A stretch of DNA of 64,000 bases from Harmothoe impar (taxonomy: Eukaryota; Annelida; Polychaeta; Phyllodocida; Polynoidae). A program made the translations under genes and the position numbers. Below the pieces are notes generated by a model that saw only the letters and a program-made list of their open reading frames with translations, did not search any database and was not told the origin of the DNA. Each line of letters begins with the position of its first letter. Position 1 is the stretch's first letter. The stretch spans positions 52,745,800 through 52,809,799 of the forward strand of contig OX381714.1 in NCBI GenBank assembly GCA_947462335.1. The letters are read 5' to 3'. Below are positions 9,620 through 21,169 of the stretch, in pieces.

Positions 9620-10593
9620 TTGTTGCTATAGTATGGTATAAAGAGATCCTATGGGTGCTTACATTTATATCAATAAATGGCTCTGGCTCCGGCTGTCCAA
9701 ACATAGGGTCTATTAGCACGTCATGCTCCGGTTGTGACCTCTTGACCCCTGGATGAGCAGTCACCGCCAGCCCCACTGCCAGACTGTGAGGGACAGAAAG
9801 GGGAAACTTAAATAGATATAACAGTAATCGTCCACAATGATATCTCCAACAGAAAATACAGCTTTAAACGGGGTGTTTGTTTTATGGTAATATTTGTATA
9901 CTGCATGTGGTCAAGGCATGTAAATATGATATAAAGTGTATGATATACTGCATCTGTAGCAGCCTTTGCGAAAACATTGTCATCCCACAGGACTTTCGGT
10001 CCTGCAAATTTTCAATGTTGTAGGACCGGCTACATTTTTGGACGACCGGATAGCCACATATCTGACGGCTTGTGCATTTTAAGTATAAGATGGTGTTGTC
10101 CATCAAAAGTACATTACATTTGTAATCATTTATGGCCAAATCAGGATACATATATAGTTTTACACAGTATGTTGACACACATATTTCAATTTTAAAAGCC
10201 CAACTCAATTCTTCTAGTTGAGAAAAGCCCAACATGCGACTGGACATTTGCTACACTTGTGAATCTGCTGGACTGGTGGCATTTTAGGAGGACATTGCCA
10301 CTGTCCTGCATGTTTTTGCACAGACTGCTGTTGGGGAATACTGCAGAAGTATTACTAACCATATAATTGAATTAGTGTAAACTAAATTGTTTATATATTA
10401 GAAAAACATAAAAGGGAAGACAAAAGTAAACCAGCTCTCTAGTAGCAGATATTAACAGTAAATAATTAGAAAAGGACTTACCATAAGGTGAATAATGTCA
10501 ACATGACTGTTGTAGCTTAATCAACTCAAGTACACCACTGATGACCAAACAGGCCTGTGCAGGTGTACTTATTCATCTGACTCTGGGCACACC

Positions 10594-10632
10594 TGGGAAT
10601 TCTCATGATTTTGAAAGCTTTATCAATAACTT
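10594..10632 (-). promoter_or_regulatory. Conserved upstream block of gene A with GATA motif
   Basis: The block has a TTCTCA(t)ATT part and a GCTTTATCAATAACTT part about 90-130 bp before the ATG. It is shared with genes B, C and D at the same distance. On the coding strand it contains GATAA, the GATA-factor core. Confidence 0.45.
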
Positions 10633-11372
10633 CACATATCTTGACAATACTACCATTGAATTTGATAATATCTCCTTACTGGAACTCCTTGAATGATTAT
10701 GCTACTTATTATATTATGATGTTTTATATAAGTGCCTGTCTTGTAGATGCACCGTGGATGCACTGTGGGTCGATCCCATGGTAATTTGTGGTGACGTGAT
10801 TCCATATACCACAAGGCAATAAGTGAAAGTTAATAATTTGTCTCAAGGCGTCTAGAGGTATTGATTGTTACTGTATGATACTCATTCCTGTTTTCCCAGC
10901 TGAAAAGATATAAGAAAGAAATAGTAATTGAATCGAAGCTGCTAATATGATGTAGTCTCGCCTTTTTCGCCCTGTCCACCTGTCATTGTTTGTATGCTCA
11001 CTTCGCTACCCGGATTATATGTTTGTGTTTTGTGTGCTAAACAGCTGAAGTTTTAGTACTTGTGTATAAATTGTTGTTATATGTTAACAGGGTGTTTGAT
11101 ATTTTGGCCTCTTTTGAGAGACGTTACTTGTAATGGAAATTGTGCCAAATAAAAATTTTGAAAAACTCAAACTCATTGAATTAAAGTCATCAGAATTCTA
11201 CAATTTGTTTTGGGGTAACCTAAACCATTTGAAATCAGAAAATGAAAGAAAAGTAGGGGTTGCCTTGCTACTTTAAAAAAAAAGGAATTGACAAAAATAA
11301 AAGCAATTTAATTTTACACAAAAAAAAATCCCCCAGAAATAATGGCCAAATTAGTCTGATTTTATTTCCTAT
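10633..11372. other. Upstream flank of gene A to the LTR element
   Basis: This is AT-rich sequence. Similarity to the B flank ends at about 10750. No gene or clear repeat was recognised. CTAT at 11369-11372 is the left target-site copy of the LTR element. Confidence 0.6.
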
Positions 11373-11893
11373 TGTAGGGGTTTCATATGCGTACAACTCG
11401 AACACAGGTTCCAAATTCGGTTTGAATGCAACAGGTTTTTATTCGATCACAGCCTCAAAAGTACACGAAGGTTTCTACTCGGTTCACTTGGTCTTTCAAC
11501 CATTCGAAGACACACAGGATTCTATCGATAGTTCGAAGTATTAGCAATACCGGACAGTCAAGCCCTGAGCCAGCATGGCTGGTGCAGGAGCCATAATGTG
11601 GGAGGGGTGTAGGTGCCCCTGTCAAAGCGAAGGTACGAAAGGTGTGGGTCAGAGCTCGTCCTGGGACGAACTCCCTGAGGTAGCCAACCTCGGCCTCTTA
11701 TATACCCTGAGCGCGGACCAAGCAGTGTCGACGTGGCACTCCTCCGTAGCGCCGTCTGGAGTGCCCTGCCTGGCTCCGCTACCGGATAACCGAAAGGACA
11801 TGGCTTAGGTGTTGCCACCTAGTGTCCGTTGGAGGCACTTACCGCTCTGACTCCACGGACCTTATATGTACACGTATTATTCGTGCCCCTACA
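11373..11893 (-). repeat. 3' LTR
   Basis: This LTR is 521 bp with TGTAGGGG/CCCCTACA termini. A TATA-like CATATAAG (minus strand, about 11861-11868) sits near its U3 start. Confidence 0.95.
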
Positions 11894-11904
11894 TCACCCC
11901 CACC
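11894..11904 (-). other. Polypurine tract
   Basis: GGTGGGGGTGA on the minus strand directly adjoins the 3' LTR, the expected plus-strand primer site. Confidence 0.8.
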
Positions 11905-12856
11905 AGATTATAACAAGGGTCGAAATACATCTGATATAATATAATATACTCGAATATAGGAGAATAATATCAGTGTACATGATGACAATACCGGGGTACA
12001 TTTAAAGGTACGATATACGTTTTACACATACATGTAGAAAGTACAATTTTAGATTTAGACTGACCTGTTACACCCAACAACACTTACATCTCTATGTACA
12101 TAACAGGGATCTTACAGATCCAACACCATAACGACAAGATAGATACGTGAGTATCCATCTCTAATAAAGATATGAATATATACGAATATATATGTTCTAT
12201 ACTATTTCTAACTACAGTGATCACAGATCTGTATGGTTTTTGTTGAGATACAATATTGATTACTACATTAATCATATTAAGGTAGGTTAAGAGTGCACGA
12301 TATGTGACTTTTTAGGACGGAATGACACAGAAGTAATGGCTCGAAAATATTTATGTGGGCGAACCGTCCCTGGAGAGGTAATTACGTGAACTATTAGAAT
12401 TATGAAATACATGGAACCAACATAGGTGTGACATTAACTCTTATAACCAAGGAATGTAGTAATATTAGCCTCCACATGAGGCAACCAATATATGACTCTA
12501 TCCTAAAAATAGATATACTCTCGAAATCCGAATAACAGTTGTTATGTCCAAAAAGAAAATTTTTGGAGATAAAGGTAGGTATCGAACACTATGTACAGTT
12601 TGGTTCGAATCATAGTATATAGTATAAGTTATACTCCTTAAAGTATGAACACTTCCTTTTTTTTTCAGACAACGAAGACATTTCTTGACAATTATGCATT
12701 TTACACCTGGCTTATGTTTTTTTTTTTTTTTCCCCGAATCATGACCTTAATCATGGACGTTTTTTATAATAACAACACAATTATTACAATATCATCGAAA
12801 CATCATATGCACAAGTCATCAAACACACAACTGAACAACCGAACACTCAAGTTATC
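11905..12856. other. Non-coding AT-rich spacer between ORF3 and the 3' LTR
   Basis: About 950 bp has no ORF of note. It is much more AT-rich than the coding part. A T-run at 12719-12732 is the only obvious simple sequence. Confidence 0.7.
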
Positions 12857-15800
12857 TTATAAGTCCTTCACCAAGCTCTGGAGCTCTTCGAGGGACCCAC
12901 TCCATTGGGTGAGTCCTATCCCGAATACTCGAATGAACTTAACGTTCAGCGCCTTCATAGTTTTGGCCTGATCGTCCAAAGTGTCTTCCGCAGCTTTTTG
13001 GAAGGCACGAGCTGTTGAGAGTTCCTTCTTTGATTGTGCCAGCTGCTCGGTGAGTTCGATCACCTTATCTGGCTCCGATTGTTCGTCAATCCGTTGTCGT
13101 TCGAAGATCTTCCTCAGTCTTTCGACCTCCTTGCCCTGCATGGTGATGGCATAGTCGGCTGATGCCCTTGCCACACAGGCGGCATATCGCTGCATGCCAG
13201 CTAGGTGTTCCTGCAATCATCGTTCATATAGCTCCTTATGCAACACTGCATCCGGAGCCTTCACAGGCTCGAAGTAATCTTTTGGAAATTGTACCCTCGG
13301 CCGAATGTTCTCACCACTTATCATCAGGTCATACCACCTATCCGGATCAACTGCCGGTTCCTCACGAACGTTGGGCTTATAGGGCACGGTGGCTGTGGTG
13401 GTAGTGGTGGTGAGCACGGTGGCAGCGACAGTTGCTGCTTTCCCTCCTCCAGTAGTTGTCGTTGGTGTGGTGGTAACTGGGTTCGAAGTGGTCACTGGAA
13501 CCGGGTCCACCACAGGCTCAGTCTTCATAGATGATGAATTCGCACTAGTGGCAGGGGTTTTACGCCCCACCGACTTTGTAGAACTGTCAGCCTTCGGTTT
13601 CACCTCATCTACTGCCCGAGGAGTGAGGATGGTGGTCGTCACCACCAAGTCCTTTTTCCCAGGCAGCACAAAGTGATCCGAATCCCCCATCTCCACGTTC
13701 CGGGAGTCCGGTTGGCAAAGGGCATCCCCTACAGAGATACCCGTGGGGAGATTTTTGTACGGATCCTTCTCAGTCTGTACTTCCGGACCAGGAAAGTCCA
13801 TTGAAGGGTACTCAGCCCTGCTAGCCAGGTTACCAGGGGTCAGAGGACGAAGGGTTTGTAGTTGGGAACGACCCTTGGGGGCTGAGAAGTCTGAACCATA
13901 GTCAGGACGCAAGTCCTTCAGTGGGGACCGGTGCTCAATCGTTGTCGCGCGCCCTCGAGCTGCAGTTGGAGCTTTCGGAGCCGGAACCTCCGATTTGACC
14001 TTTTTACAGTCAGGTTCGGAAGTGGCTGGACTCCTGGTTTCACTTCGTTTCCCCGGAAGGGGGTTAGCCGCTCTCCAGTCGTACAACTCCTTGCACAAGG
14101 TGCTGTTCAGGTCCAGTCGACCACGTCGATCTGTACGCTGGAAGACAGCTGACTGCTTCGAATTCCTGGTCAACTGGACCTTTCCGAATTGGAAGGTCTC
14201 AATCGTGATGGTGTCGAACTTTACTTTGTCTAAGCCTGCCACCAGCGATGCATGGAGGTCTCCTACGTTCTTTCTGGCTAACATCATGGCTTGGCCATGA
14301 CATTGTATTAGGTGTTCGATCATTCTGCCTCTTCGGGTGGTCCACTCTCCCGAACACCTCTTGTTTGCTTTGCCAGTATCAGCGCAGACGTACATCGCAC
14401 GGTGGTGCATGTGGCATTCGACTAGATGCCGCATAAATCGAAGACGAGTAGGCATGGGGCGGTTCTCGTGTTTGGAGTAGCTGCGACAGGAATCGAATGG
14501 ACAATCCTCCCTTACCCCTTCCTTGTACCGGGCCATCGCCCATCGAATTTTGGGGCGTCCCTCATGGTTGTAGTAGGTCTCGGGGAACTGTTTTCGATCC
14601 AGCAGCCGATTGAACCAGTTTTCTGTCCATGTCCAGGAACTGGGTGAAGTCATATTGGACCTCATCCATTCTTCGTCGTCAGACAACCCCTCATAGTCCG
14701 TTGCTTTGGGACATGAATACATCTCCCTCGATCGTTTGCAATGTTCCATGCATTCGGGCCTAAATTTCTTGAAGCCCCCGCTGGCATTGCGCCAGATCAT
14801 CTCTTCCACCCGAGAACTCGGGATGTCTGCTGAGGCGTTTGCCCCTGCAGCTGGAGGGGGCGACGAAACCACTGGTGGCGTGTTCGAATGTCCCGACTCG
14901 GAGGACGTAGACGGAGATACAGGCATGGCAACCTGCACTGGAGTCTTGGTCGGAGTTGCTGGAGGGGGCGAAGGCGTCCTGGCGGGTGCCCTAGGAGGCG
15001 TCGAAGGAGTAGAGGCCGTACCGGATACTACGTCCACCAACCTCACAGTTGGGGACATATTAATCGCAGTAGTTTGGGGAGGCGAAGGGTGAGGGAGACA
15101 GGGCTGTCGTGCCTCACTCTTCTTTGCCTTCCGTTTCTGGCTCTTAGGAAGTTCGAACGGGACCTCCTCCACATCCGAAGCGTCGGACAAGGACCGTCCC
15201 TTTTGCTGTGGATTGGGGTTCTTACGGGACTGGGCTCGAGTCATCGGAGTTCTGGGGGCAGCTTGCATAGGTTCCAGAGTTAACCGTAACTGTTCATTGG
15301 CTGCCCTGAGTTCATCGGATTCTCTGACCACCTGAGCATAACGAGCTTCGTGCTCAACTGATCCTGAGGTATCCGAATGGATCTCCATCGGAGTCATCTC
15401 CACGATAGCTGGTTCTTTTTCGAATGGGACTGGTGAAGGTCCCGGGGCTTTCTGGTAGTAGTTGGTTCTTCGAATGACGTTGTATGAGGAGTACTCGAAG
15501 AGCACTCGGACAGAGCGAGGGTAGGTTCGGATACTTCAGACATGGACGGAGTAGATGGAGGAGTACTAGTTTTGGAAGTTTTACGACTACCTCTGGTTTT
15601 GGTGAGTTTCTTTTTCTTCCCCTTCGTACTTGTTGTGCTCCCATCACTTGAGGGCACTGATTCCTCCATTGGTTTGGCTTGTTGGAGATTCCGAAAGTTC
15701 GTACCACATCGCAGTAGGATCTGTCCAAAGATCTCGTTTTTGTAGGCACCCCGGATGGCTCCTTCGTAACTCTCTAGCCTATTCCCCTCGTGGTGGTAGA

Positions 15801-16323
15801 ACCCGTGCTCTTCCAACTTGTCTAGCACCATCCCCATGAGTGTGGGATGGAGCTTCAGCGAGGTGTCGAACGGCGGGTCGCACTCCAGCACTTCCATAAG
15901 TTGTTGCTGGGCCAGCGATTTTCTTACGAAGTCTTCCATCTCTTCGTCAGACACTGCTTGAATAGGCAATTTCTGACTTACCTCCTCTAACTCCGGCATC
16001 TCGTCTTCCTCCTCATCACCTGCTGCGTTGAGCCGGGTTGGTGTCGAATTGTCTATGTCTTTCGAAGCAACACGTTTTGGGGCATTGCGCCACGGCAACG
16101 GCCCCAGGTTGACTGTAGCCGGGGGTGGCATGGCCATGCTGTCCCGCTCAGCCGTCGAATAGGAGCCAATCCCCGCCACACGGACGGTAACTGCACTCCC
16201 GGTGGTTTCAGAGGCGGATTCATAATCCGATTCCTGAGCGTTGTCGAATTGGCCATCATCCATTCCGAACAGATCTAGCTCATCGGACTGGAGGCCCTCA
16301 CCGGGGGTGTACTGCTCCTTCAT
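12857..16323 (-). pseudogene. LTR-element ORF3: acidic, coiled-coil, zinc-finger protein, split by a frameshift and a stop
   Basis: Three pieces lie on the minus strand. Piece 1 (ATG at 16323, stop at 15394, 309 codons) begins acidic (DELDLFGMDDGQ) and ends basic and Ser/Thr-rich. Piece 2 (open from 15505 or earlier, no ATG at its start, stop TGA at 13219-13217) overlaps piece 1 in another frame, which points to a frameshift in 15394-15505. Piece 3 (13216-12857, 119 codons) continues piece 2 in the same frame after that TGA. Piece 2 has a coiled-coil start, a Pro-rich region, a C-x4-C...H-x4-H finger (CPFDSC...HLVECH) and a second one (CADTGKANKRC...HLIQCH), then a Thr/Val-rich low-complexity part. 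Piece 3 is coiled-coil. No membrane segment was seen, so it is not a typical envelope. The position after integrase is where envelopes or accessory genes sit. The function is unknown; nucleic-acid binding is likely from the fingers. Confidence 0.7.
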
Positions 16324-16922
16324 CGAAGTCGAATGTTTTCAACGAAAACGAAGTTTAAAATCGAAGATTTGCGGAGTACGAAGCTCCGCGTGTCCTAATG
16401 ACACTATGAGCGGGAACTAACCAGGTTGGCGCGTATTATGATGTGGTTTTGGAGACTTTTGGTCGACTACAAGACCCTTCTTCCTCCTCCTTTGCCCTGC
16501 AGCGTCCGCGCGTCTTCTTGGCACTGATCCAATATGGCGACCGCCCTTCTTGTCTCGTGATGCCACGTCCGCCGCGGGAGCGAAGGTCAACCAATCAGCG
16601 TTCACGCTTCACCGGATAGCCCTTTTCTGACGGATAACACGGCGGGAGACGCTCGCGTTTCCCGCCACTAATCGAACGGGTAGCTCACCGGAGTGTAATC
16701 CTTATTGAGTCAGTTCCACAGGACCAGGGGTACCGCTAATCATGAATTCTTCAGGAGTGTAGGCAAACGTCATTACGGGTAACATAAGAATACCCGCCGG
16801 ATAGATCCGTCTGCCACCCTCGGGGACGTTCATGATCAACACCCACCCTAGTTCTGCTCACTCGACAGCAATTAGGTCTGTACTACCATCATGGGATCGA
16901 AACTTCTTGTTGTGTATACAAA
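16324..16922. other. Spacer between integrase and ORF3
   Basis: The spacer is about 600 bp and GC-rich at 16480-16680. It is the natural place for a subgenomic promoter or splice acceptor for ORF3, but I see no decisive signal. Confidence 0.5.
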
Positions 16923-18467
16923 TTAGGTCACAGCAGTCCCCCGGTTATGCCGTGGACTGCGCCTTAACCCGACCTTGGGTTCTTTAGACCTGGTCGTCCG
17001 GGAAGATTCGACAGGATGTCCAGTAGTCAATTGGACAGCCCTCCTCCCCTTCAGACCTTCATTTGCCGAGACTTTTTTTACGCACTTTTTATCCTTCTTG
17101 CTAGAAGCTCGAATTGGTAAATTTTTTTTAGGCCTACCCCGGCCCCGCTTTAATTTACCAATACCAGGAGGCATAGGTTTCTTCTCATCTGAGGGTATCA
17201 CTAGTTTCCTAGGTCTACCAGGACTACGTCGTTCCGGGGTGGTCGCTCTCCGCTCAGTGTCATCTGACTTCGAATGCTCTCCTGACTTCGAATGCGCTGA
17301 AGCATCACCCTGCCACCGACGTAGACGAGCTACATTGGATTTATACAAGCGTCCCAACAAGGATGTGATCACCACTGTGGATTCTGAAACAATCCGAACC
17401 ACAGTAAATGGACCGTCCCAGTTGGGTGACAACTTCAACTGCTGTAGGGGGTCGTGTAGCCTAACTACTTCATCCCCTACTCGAAAGGACCTAAGTTTCA
17501 AACCTACGTCATAGCCCACTTTTTGCCATGAAGCAGATTTGCTTAGCTCACATCGAACCATCTCATATGCGGACTTGAATTGATCCCTCAATGCCTCCAC
17601 GAACATCACCTGACAGGGTATTTCAGCGTTTATCCCAGCTACGCCAAACACCAAGTCAGCAGGCATAATCAAGTCCTCTCCGAATACTAACAGATTGGGG
17701 GAACAACCGGTGGAAGCATGCACCGTACTATTATAAGCATGTACCACAAACTCGCATTGCTCGTCCCAATCATCCATCTGACTGTTGACCAGAGGCTTCA
17801 GGACTTGTATCAAGGTTCTGTTGAACCTTTCTACTTGACCATCAGACTGAGGCCTGTACGGATTCGTTCTGGTTTTGCATATAGCAAGGTTATGGCACAT
17901 CGCTGCCCATAACTCGGATTCGAATTCTCTGCCTTGATCACTATGCAACATCAAGGGTACGCCTAGATGAAGCACCCAACCCTTTACAAATGCACGAGCA
18001 CATGTATGAGCCTTATGATCTTTCAGAGGAAACACTCTAGTGTACTTCGAATAGTAGTCAGAGATCACCATCATGCACGTGTTTCCATCAGGAGTGGTTT
18101 TAAGGCCACTAATGATATCAACCGCTATGCGTGCAAATCTAACTCCCCAAAGCTCTTGAGTTAGTGGCAACTTCCCCTGGCCTTCACCTGGTTTGCTCAG
18201 ACAACAATCTGGACAAGTAGAGATCCACCTAAGCAGATCTTTACTCATGCCAGGCCAGTAATACCTTCTGGAGAGTCGCGCAAGGGAGCGCTTCTTTCCA
18301 AAATGTCCACTGGTCTGGTGTCCGTGTACGAAATACATGATATCCCTTCGCATAGCTGTGGGTATCACGATTTGCCGAATTTTGGTCTTGTACGGTGTTA
18401 TCTTCCACCTACATAAGATACCGTCAACAACAGTTAGCTCAGACCATTGAGCAAGTAGCTGTCTCAT
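16923..18467 (-). CDS. LTR-element integrase (pol, C-terminal part)
   Basis: The first 60 residues or so include an HHCC zinc-binding region (HGHQTSGHFGKKR, then STCPDCC). The catalytic core shows the three acids D (AVDIISGL), D (LHSDQGREFE) and E (DGQVERFNRT). A GPF/Y-type module (WDGPFTVVRI) follows, then a basic tail with two AT-hook-like motifs (SPGRPRK, RGRGRPKK). It inserts the cDNA into chromosomes. It is in the same frame as the upstream protease-RT ORF and separated from it by a single TAG at 18483-18485, so it is the C-terminal part of Pol rather than an independent gene. The ATG at 18467 is internal to the original Pol frame. Confidence 0.93.
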   Translation of the reverse strand: MRQLLAQWSELTVVDGILCRWKITPYKTKIRQIVIPTAMRRDIMYFVHGHQTSGHFGKKRSLARLSRRYYWPGMSKDLLRWISTCPDCCLSKPGEGQGKLPLTQELWGVRFARIAVDIISGLKTTPDGNTCMMVISDYYSKYTRVFPLKDHKAHTCARAFVKGWVLHLGVPLMLHSDQGREFESELWAAMCHNLAICKTRTNPYRPQSDGQVERFNRTLIQVLKPLVNSQMDDWDEQCEFVVHAYNSTVHASTGCSPNLLVFGEDLIMPADLVFGVAGINAEIPCQVMFVEALRDQFKSAYEMVRCELSKSASWQKVGYDVGLKLRSFRVGDEVVRLHDPLQQLKLSPNWDGPFTVVRIVSESTVVITSLLGRLYKSNVARLRRWQGDASAHSKSGEHSKSDDTERRATTPERRSPGRPRKLVIPSDEKKPMPPGIGKLKRGRGRPKKNLPIRASSKKDKKCVKKVSANEGLKGRRAVQLTTGHPVESSRTTRSKEPKVGLRRSPRHNRGTAVT

Positions 18468-18482
18468 TTCCCGGTTCTCAAT

Positions 18483-21029
18483 CTAAATGGCTGGTCTTTG
18501 TGGTTGGGCACCACTGGAGACCTGTTCTATTAGTCTTGACATGACAGCATCACCCTTCTGGAATTGCCTGATAGTTTCGGTGGACCATTCCATTGCTTTA
18601 GAATGTCCTACATCATACGGCATTCGAACTCCAGCTATTACAGCATTATGGGCTCCACAATCATCACAATCCATTCTAGAACATTTCCGTATGGGTCCTC
18701 TCGAAAGGGCGTCAGCATTGATATGCTTGCTCCCTGCTCTATGTTGGATTTGGCTATTTTCCAACCCGAACCCGGACAAATGGGTCAGCCATCGACCGAT
18801 CATTCCTTCTGCTTCCTTAAAGTTCAACAGCCACCTTAAGGAGGAGTGATCTGTCCGTAAAGTAAAGTCACCTCCCCAAAGAAAGTGCTTAAACTTCTTC
18901 GTATACACCACTACCGCCAACAATTCGCGCTTAGTGGTACAGTAATTCCTCTGAGCCTTATTGAGGGTATTACTAGCGAAAGCCAGTGGCACTTCTATCC
19001 CCTCTTGCATCTGGGACAGAGCAGCACCTATACTGTCGTTACTGGCGTCTGTGTCCAGTATGAAATGTCCATCAGCTGTTGGATATTTCAAAACTGGGGT
19101 GGTTCGAAATAGGTTCTTCACGGCTTCGAATGCTAGATCTTGTTCCGGACCCCATGGGAAAGGCTCCTTCCTTCTTCCCGGAGTCCAGTGAGCTAGAGCC
19201 TGCATAGGCTGAGCTATTCTGGCATACCCCGGTAGGAAGTCCCTGTAGTAACTACAGAAGCCCAGAAAGGACCGTATGTCTTTAGGTCCCTCTGGCTTTT
19301 CCCATTCCGACACAACATCTAGCTTCTCAGGATCTGCTTTAACTCCCTCAGTGGATATTATCCGACCGAGATAGTTAATGGAAGTCCTAAATAGGTGACA
19401 CTTCTTTGGTTTCAATTTCAAACCATTGGTTATCAACCTCTCGAAAATTTTGACTAGAGTAGCCAGGCACGATTCGAAGGTCTTCCCAAAGACAATTACG
19501 TCGTCCAGGTACACCAAACACTCTTTCCACAACAGATCACTCAACAGAGATTCCATCATGGCTTCGAATGTTGCAGGGGCGTTACACAATCCGAACGGCA
19601 TCACATTGTACTGGAAAAGACCGACATGGCTCGAAAAAGCTGTCTTTTCCTGATCCTCTTCCTTCATTCCAACTTGCCAGTATCCGGATTGCAAATCCAG
19701 CGTACAGAACCATTGGTTTCCGCCCAGGGAATCAATAGTCTCGTCTATACGGGGGAGAGGATAGGAGTTTTTCTTAGTACAACCATTTAATTTTCGATAA
19801 TCGATGCAGAAGCGAATTGTGCCGTCTTTCTTAGTCACCATCTGAACAGGACTGGACCAGGGGCTAGTGCTGGGAACAATCACCCCTAATCTCAGCTGAT
19901 CAGCGATTTCCTTCTCGGCCATCAATTTCTTCTTCAAAGGTAGGCGTCTATAAGGGATTTTGAAAGGTACAGCGTCCTCTGTAGTGATGGAATGTAGCAC
20001 CTTCTCAGTTCGCCCCAAACCAGTGGGCTCCCCGAAGGCTGCATCATATTTCACCAATACCTGTCTCAACTGATCTTTCTGGTCCCCCGTCACCAAGCTC
20101 GAATCGTCCACCAACTTCTGAAGTTCCGGACGCAACTCGAACATCCCTTCAAGGTTCGGTTTGGTATCTTCTGAGAGTATACTGGTGCTTGCCTGTGCAA
20201 CGATCACCTGCCCCACGGGAGTACCTTTCATCAGATAACGGACTTCACCACCAGGATTCGAAATAGGAATTAAATTCCTGCTGCCACTGCCTACGAAAGT
20301 ATCTGCACTCTCGAGTCCAATTGATGCAAGTCTCACCACATCGGGTTCAACCACCGCCATCTGGTCTTGGAAGATACTGTCACTCGAAAACAGCACATCA
20401 CATGTCTGTCCTGGGGGTATCTTAACCGTCTGTACCACCGAGGCTACAGAAGATACCTTTCTCAACACGCATTGCACGGCCACCTTGTACGGATGTTCTA
20501 TCTTTAACATCCCCCTACAAGGTTCCAACATTGCTCCGTACAACGCAGCGAAATCTAATCCGATGATGCCATCATCACTCAGATCAGCAATAGTAGGGGA
20601 CAGGAGATAATCCTGTCCACCTATATTGATTTCGAAAAATGCTTTACCAAACGTCTGCATGCAGCTACCGTCGGCCGAATGAGCTTTTACCCTCGTTGTG
20701 AAGTTATCTGGTTCATCGGCTACAAGGTCATGGAATCTCTTAGAGATCATGGAGTGACTAGCTCCAGTATCCACTAGGAATTCCGCAGACCTTCCCTTCA
20801 CTGCTACAGTCAAATACCACCTCTTCCCATCCAGTGGTGATGGGTTAACGGTGAAACGTTCGAAATCCTTAGTGACACCAAGATCTACTCCCCGTCGTTT
20901 CAAGTGCTTCAAACAGGGATGATCCGGGGACAATCGGGCACTGCTGACTACTTCCAGCTCCTGTATCCAATTCGTCGCTCCCCCAGTACTTCCTCCTCGG
21001 ACGTCTACTTTTCTGGGTTCATTGGACAT
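18483..21029 (-). CDS. LTR-element protease, reverse transcriptase and RNase H (pol)
   Basis: The reading frame is 848 codons from the ATG at 21029. The aspartic protease has the active site LVDTGASHSM at about residue 85-94 and the second motif DDGIIGLDF. RT motifs include WSSPVQMVTKKDG, IDYRKLN, LQSGYWQV, MPFGLCNAPATF and the catalytic VYLDDVIVFG at about residue 505, then FLGFCSYYRDFLPGYA. RNase H follows with ILDTDASNDSIGAALSQ, KRELLAVV and LRTDHSSLRWLL. The frame closes with TAG at 18485-18483 but continues in the same frame into integrase. The Pol frame is not open back to the gag stop (TGA near 21085), so Gag-Pol is not a simple overlap. Pol must be made by another route or this copy is damaged. 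Confidence 0.95.
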   Translation of the reverse strand: MSNEPRKVDVRGGSTGGATNWIQELEVVSSARLSPDHPCLKHLKRRGVDLGVTKDFERFTVNPSPLDGKRWYLTVAVKGRSAEFLVDTGASHSMISKRFHDLVADEPDNFTTRVKAHSADGSCMQTFGKAFFEINIGGQDYLLSPTIADLSDDGIIGLDFAALYGAMLEPCRGMLKIEHPYKVAVQCVLRKVSSVASVVQTVKIPPGQTCDVLFSSDSIFQDQMAVVEPDVVRLASIGLESADTFVGSGSRNLIPISNPGGEVRYLMKGTPVGQVIVAQASTSILSEDTKPNLEGMFELRPELQKLVDDSSLVTGDQKDQLRQVLVKYDAAFGEPTGLGRTEKVLHSITTEDAVPFKIPYRRLPLKKKLMAEKEIADQLRLGVIVPSTSPWSSPVQMVTKKDGTIRFCIDYRKLNGCTKKNSYPLPRIDETIDSLGGNQWFCTLDLQSGYWQVGMKEEDQEKTAFSSHVGLFQYNVMPFGLCNAPATFEAMMESLLSDLLWKECLVYLDDVIVFGKTFESCLATLVKIFERLITNGLKLKPKKCHLFRTSINYLGRIISTEGVKADPEKLDVVSEWEKPEGPKDIRSFLGFCSYYRDFLPGYARIAQPMQALAHWTPGRRKEPFPWGPEQDLAFEAVKNLFRTTPVLKYPTADGHFILDTDASNDSIGAALSQMQEGIEVPLAFASNTLNKAQRNYCTTKRELLAVVVYTKKFKHFLWGGDFTLRTDHSSLRWLLNFKEAEGMIGRWLTHLSGFGLENSQIQHRAGSKHINADALSRGPIRKCSRMDCDDCGAHNAVIAGVRMPYDVGHSKAMEWSTETIRQFQKGDAVMSRLIEQVSSGAQPQRPAI

Positions 21030-21169
21030 ACTTAGAAGGGACTGATCAGGCCCCTCCTCTAAGCTTCCAATCTCTACTGCACCTCAGACTTCCTCGCTTG
21101 CACCGCTGGCGATAAGCTGGCTTTCCTTCACCTTAGGGGTCACTACCTTGCCATCCCGAGCAACCCCCT

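Larger units (their letters stand above)
5955..10504 (-). pseudogene. Gene A: actinoporin-like secreted protein, seven exons, last exon missing
   Basis: Exons on the minus strand are 10504-10482, 9783-9663, 8801-8689, 8392-8250, 7652-7531, 6963-6853 and 6068-5955. All have AG/GT borders, and the phases join in one frame. Exon 1 plus the start of exon 2 gives a signal peptide; exon 2 adds a pro-region with a KR dibasic site and PEPEP. Exons 3-7 give the actinoporin fold (Anemone_cytotox family): CALAVANEGEALL, GSVGVLSYDIAGTNHK, VPFDRNLFDSSFN, NGWHERTEYGVK and TGKSKLIVFVNADGF. Family members are secreted beta-sandwich proteins that insert an N-terminal helix into lipid bilayers. Exon lengths match B exactly. 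Exon 8 is absent: homology to B ends at 5464 inside intron 7. Without splicing, translation would run only seven codons into the intron. If the left element is a simple insertion, exon 8 lies beyond the window. Confidence 0.8.

Noticed and set aside
11558..11818. ORFs inside both LTRs
   Set aside because: They occur identically in both LTRs, have no family signal and lie in U3/R sequence.
15394..16323. Envelope gene for the LTR element
   Set aside because: ORF3 has no signal peptide, no transmembrane segment and no furin-type site; it has zinc fingers and coiled coils.
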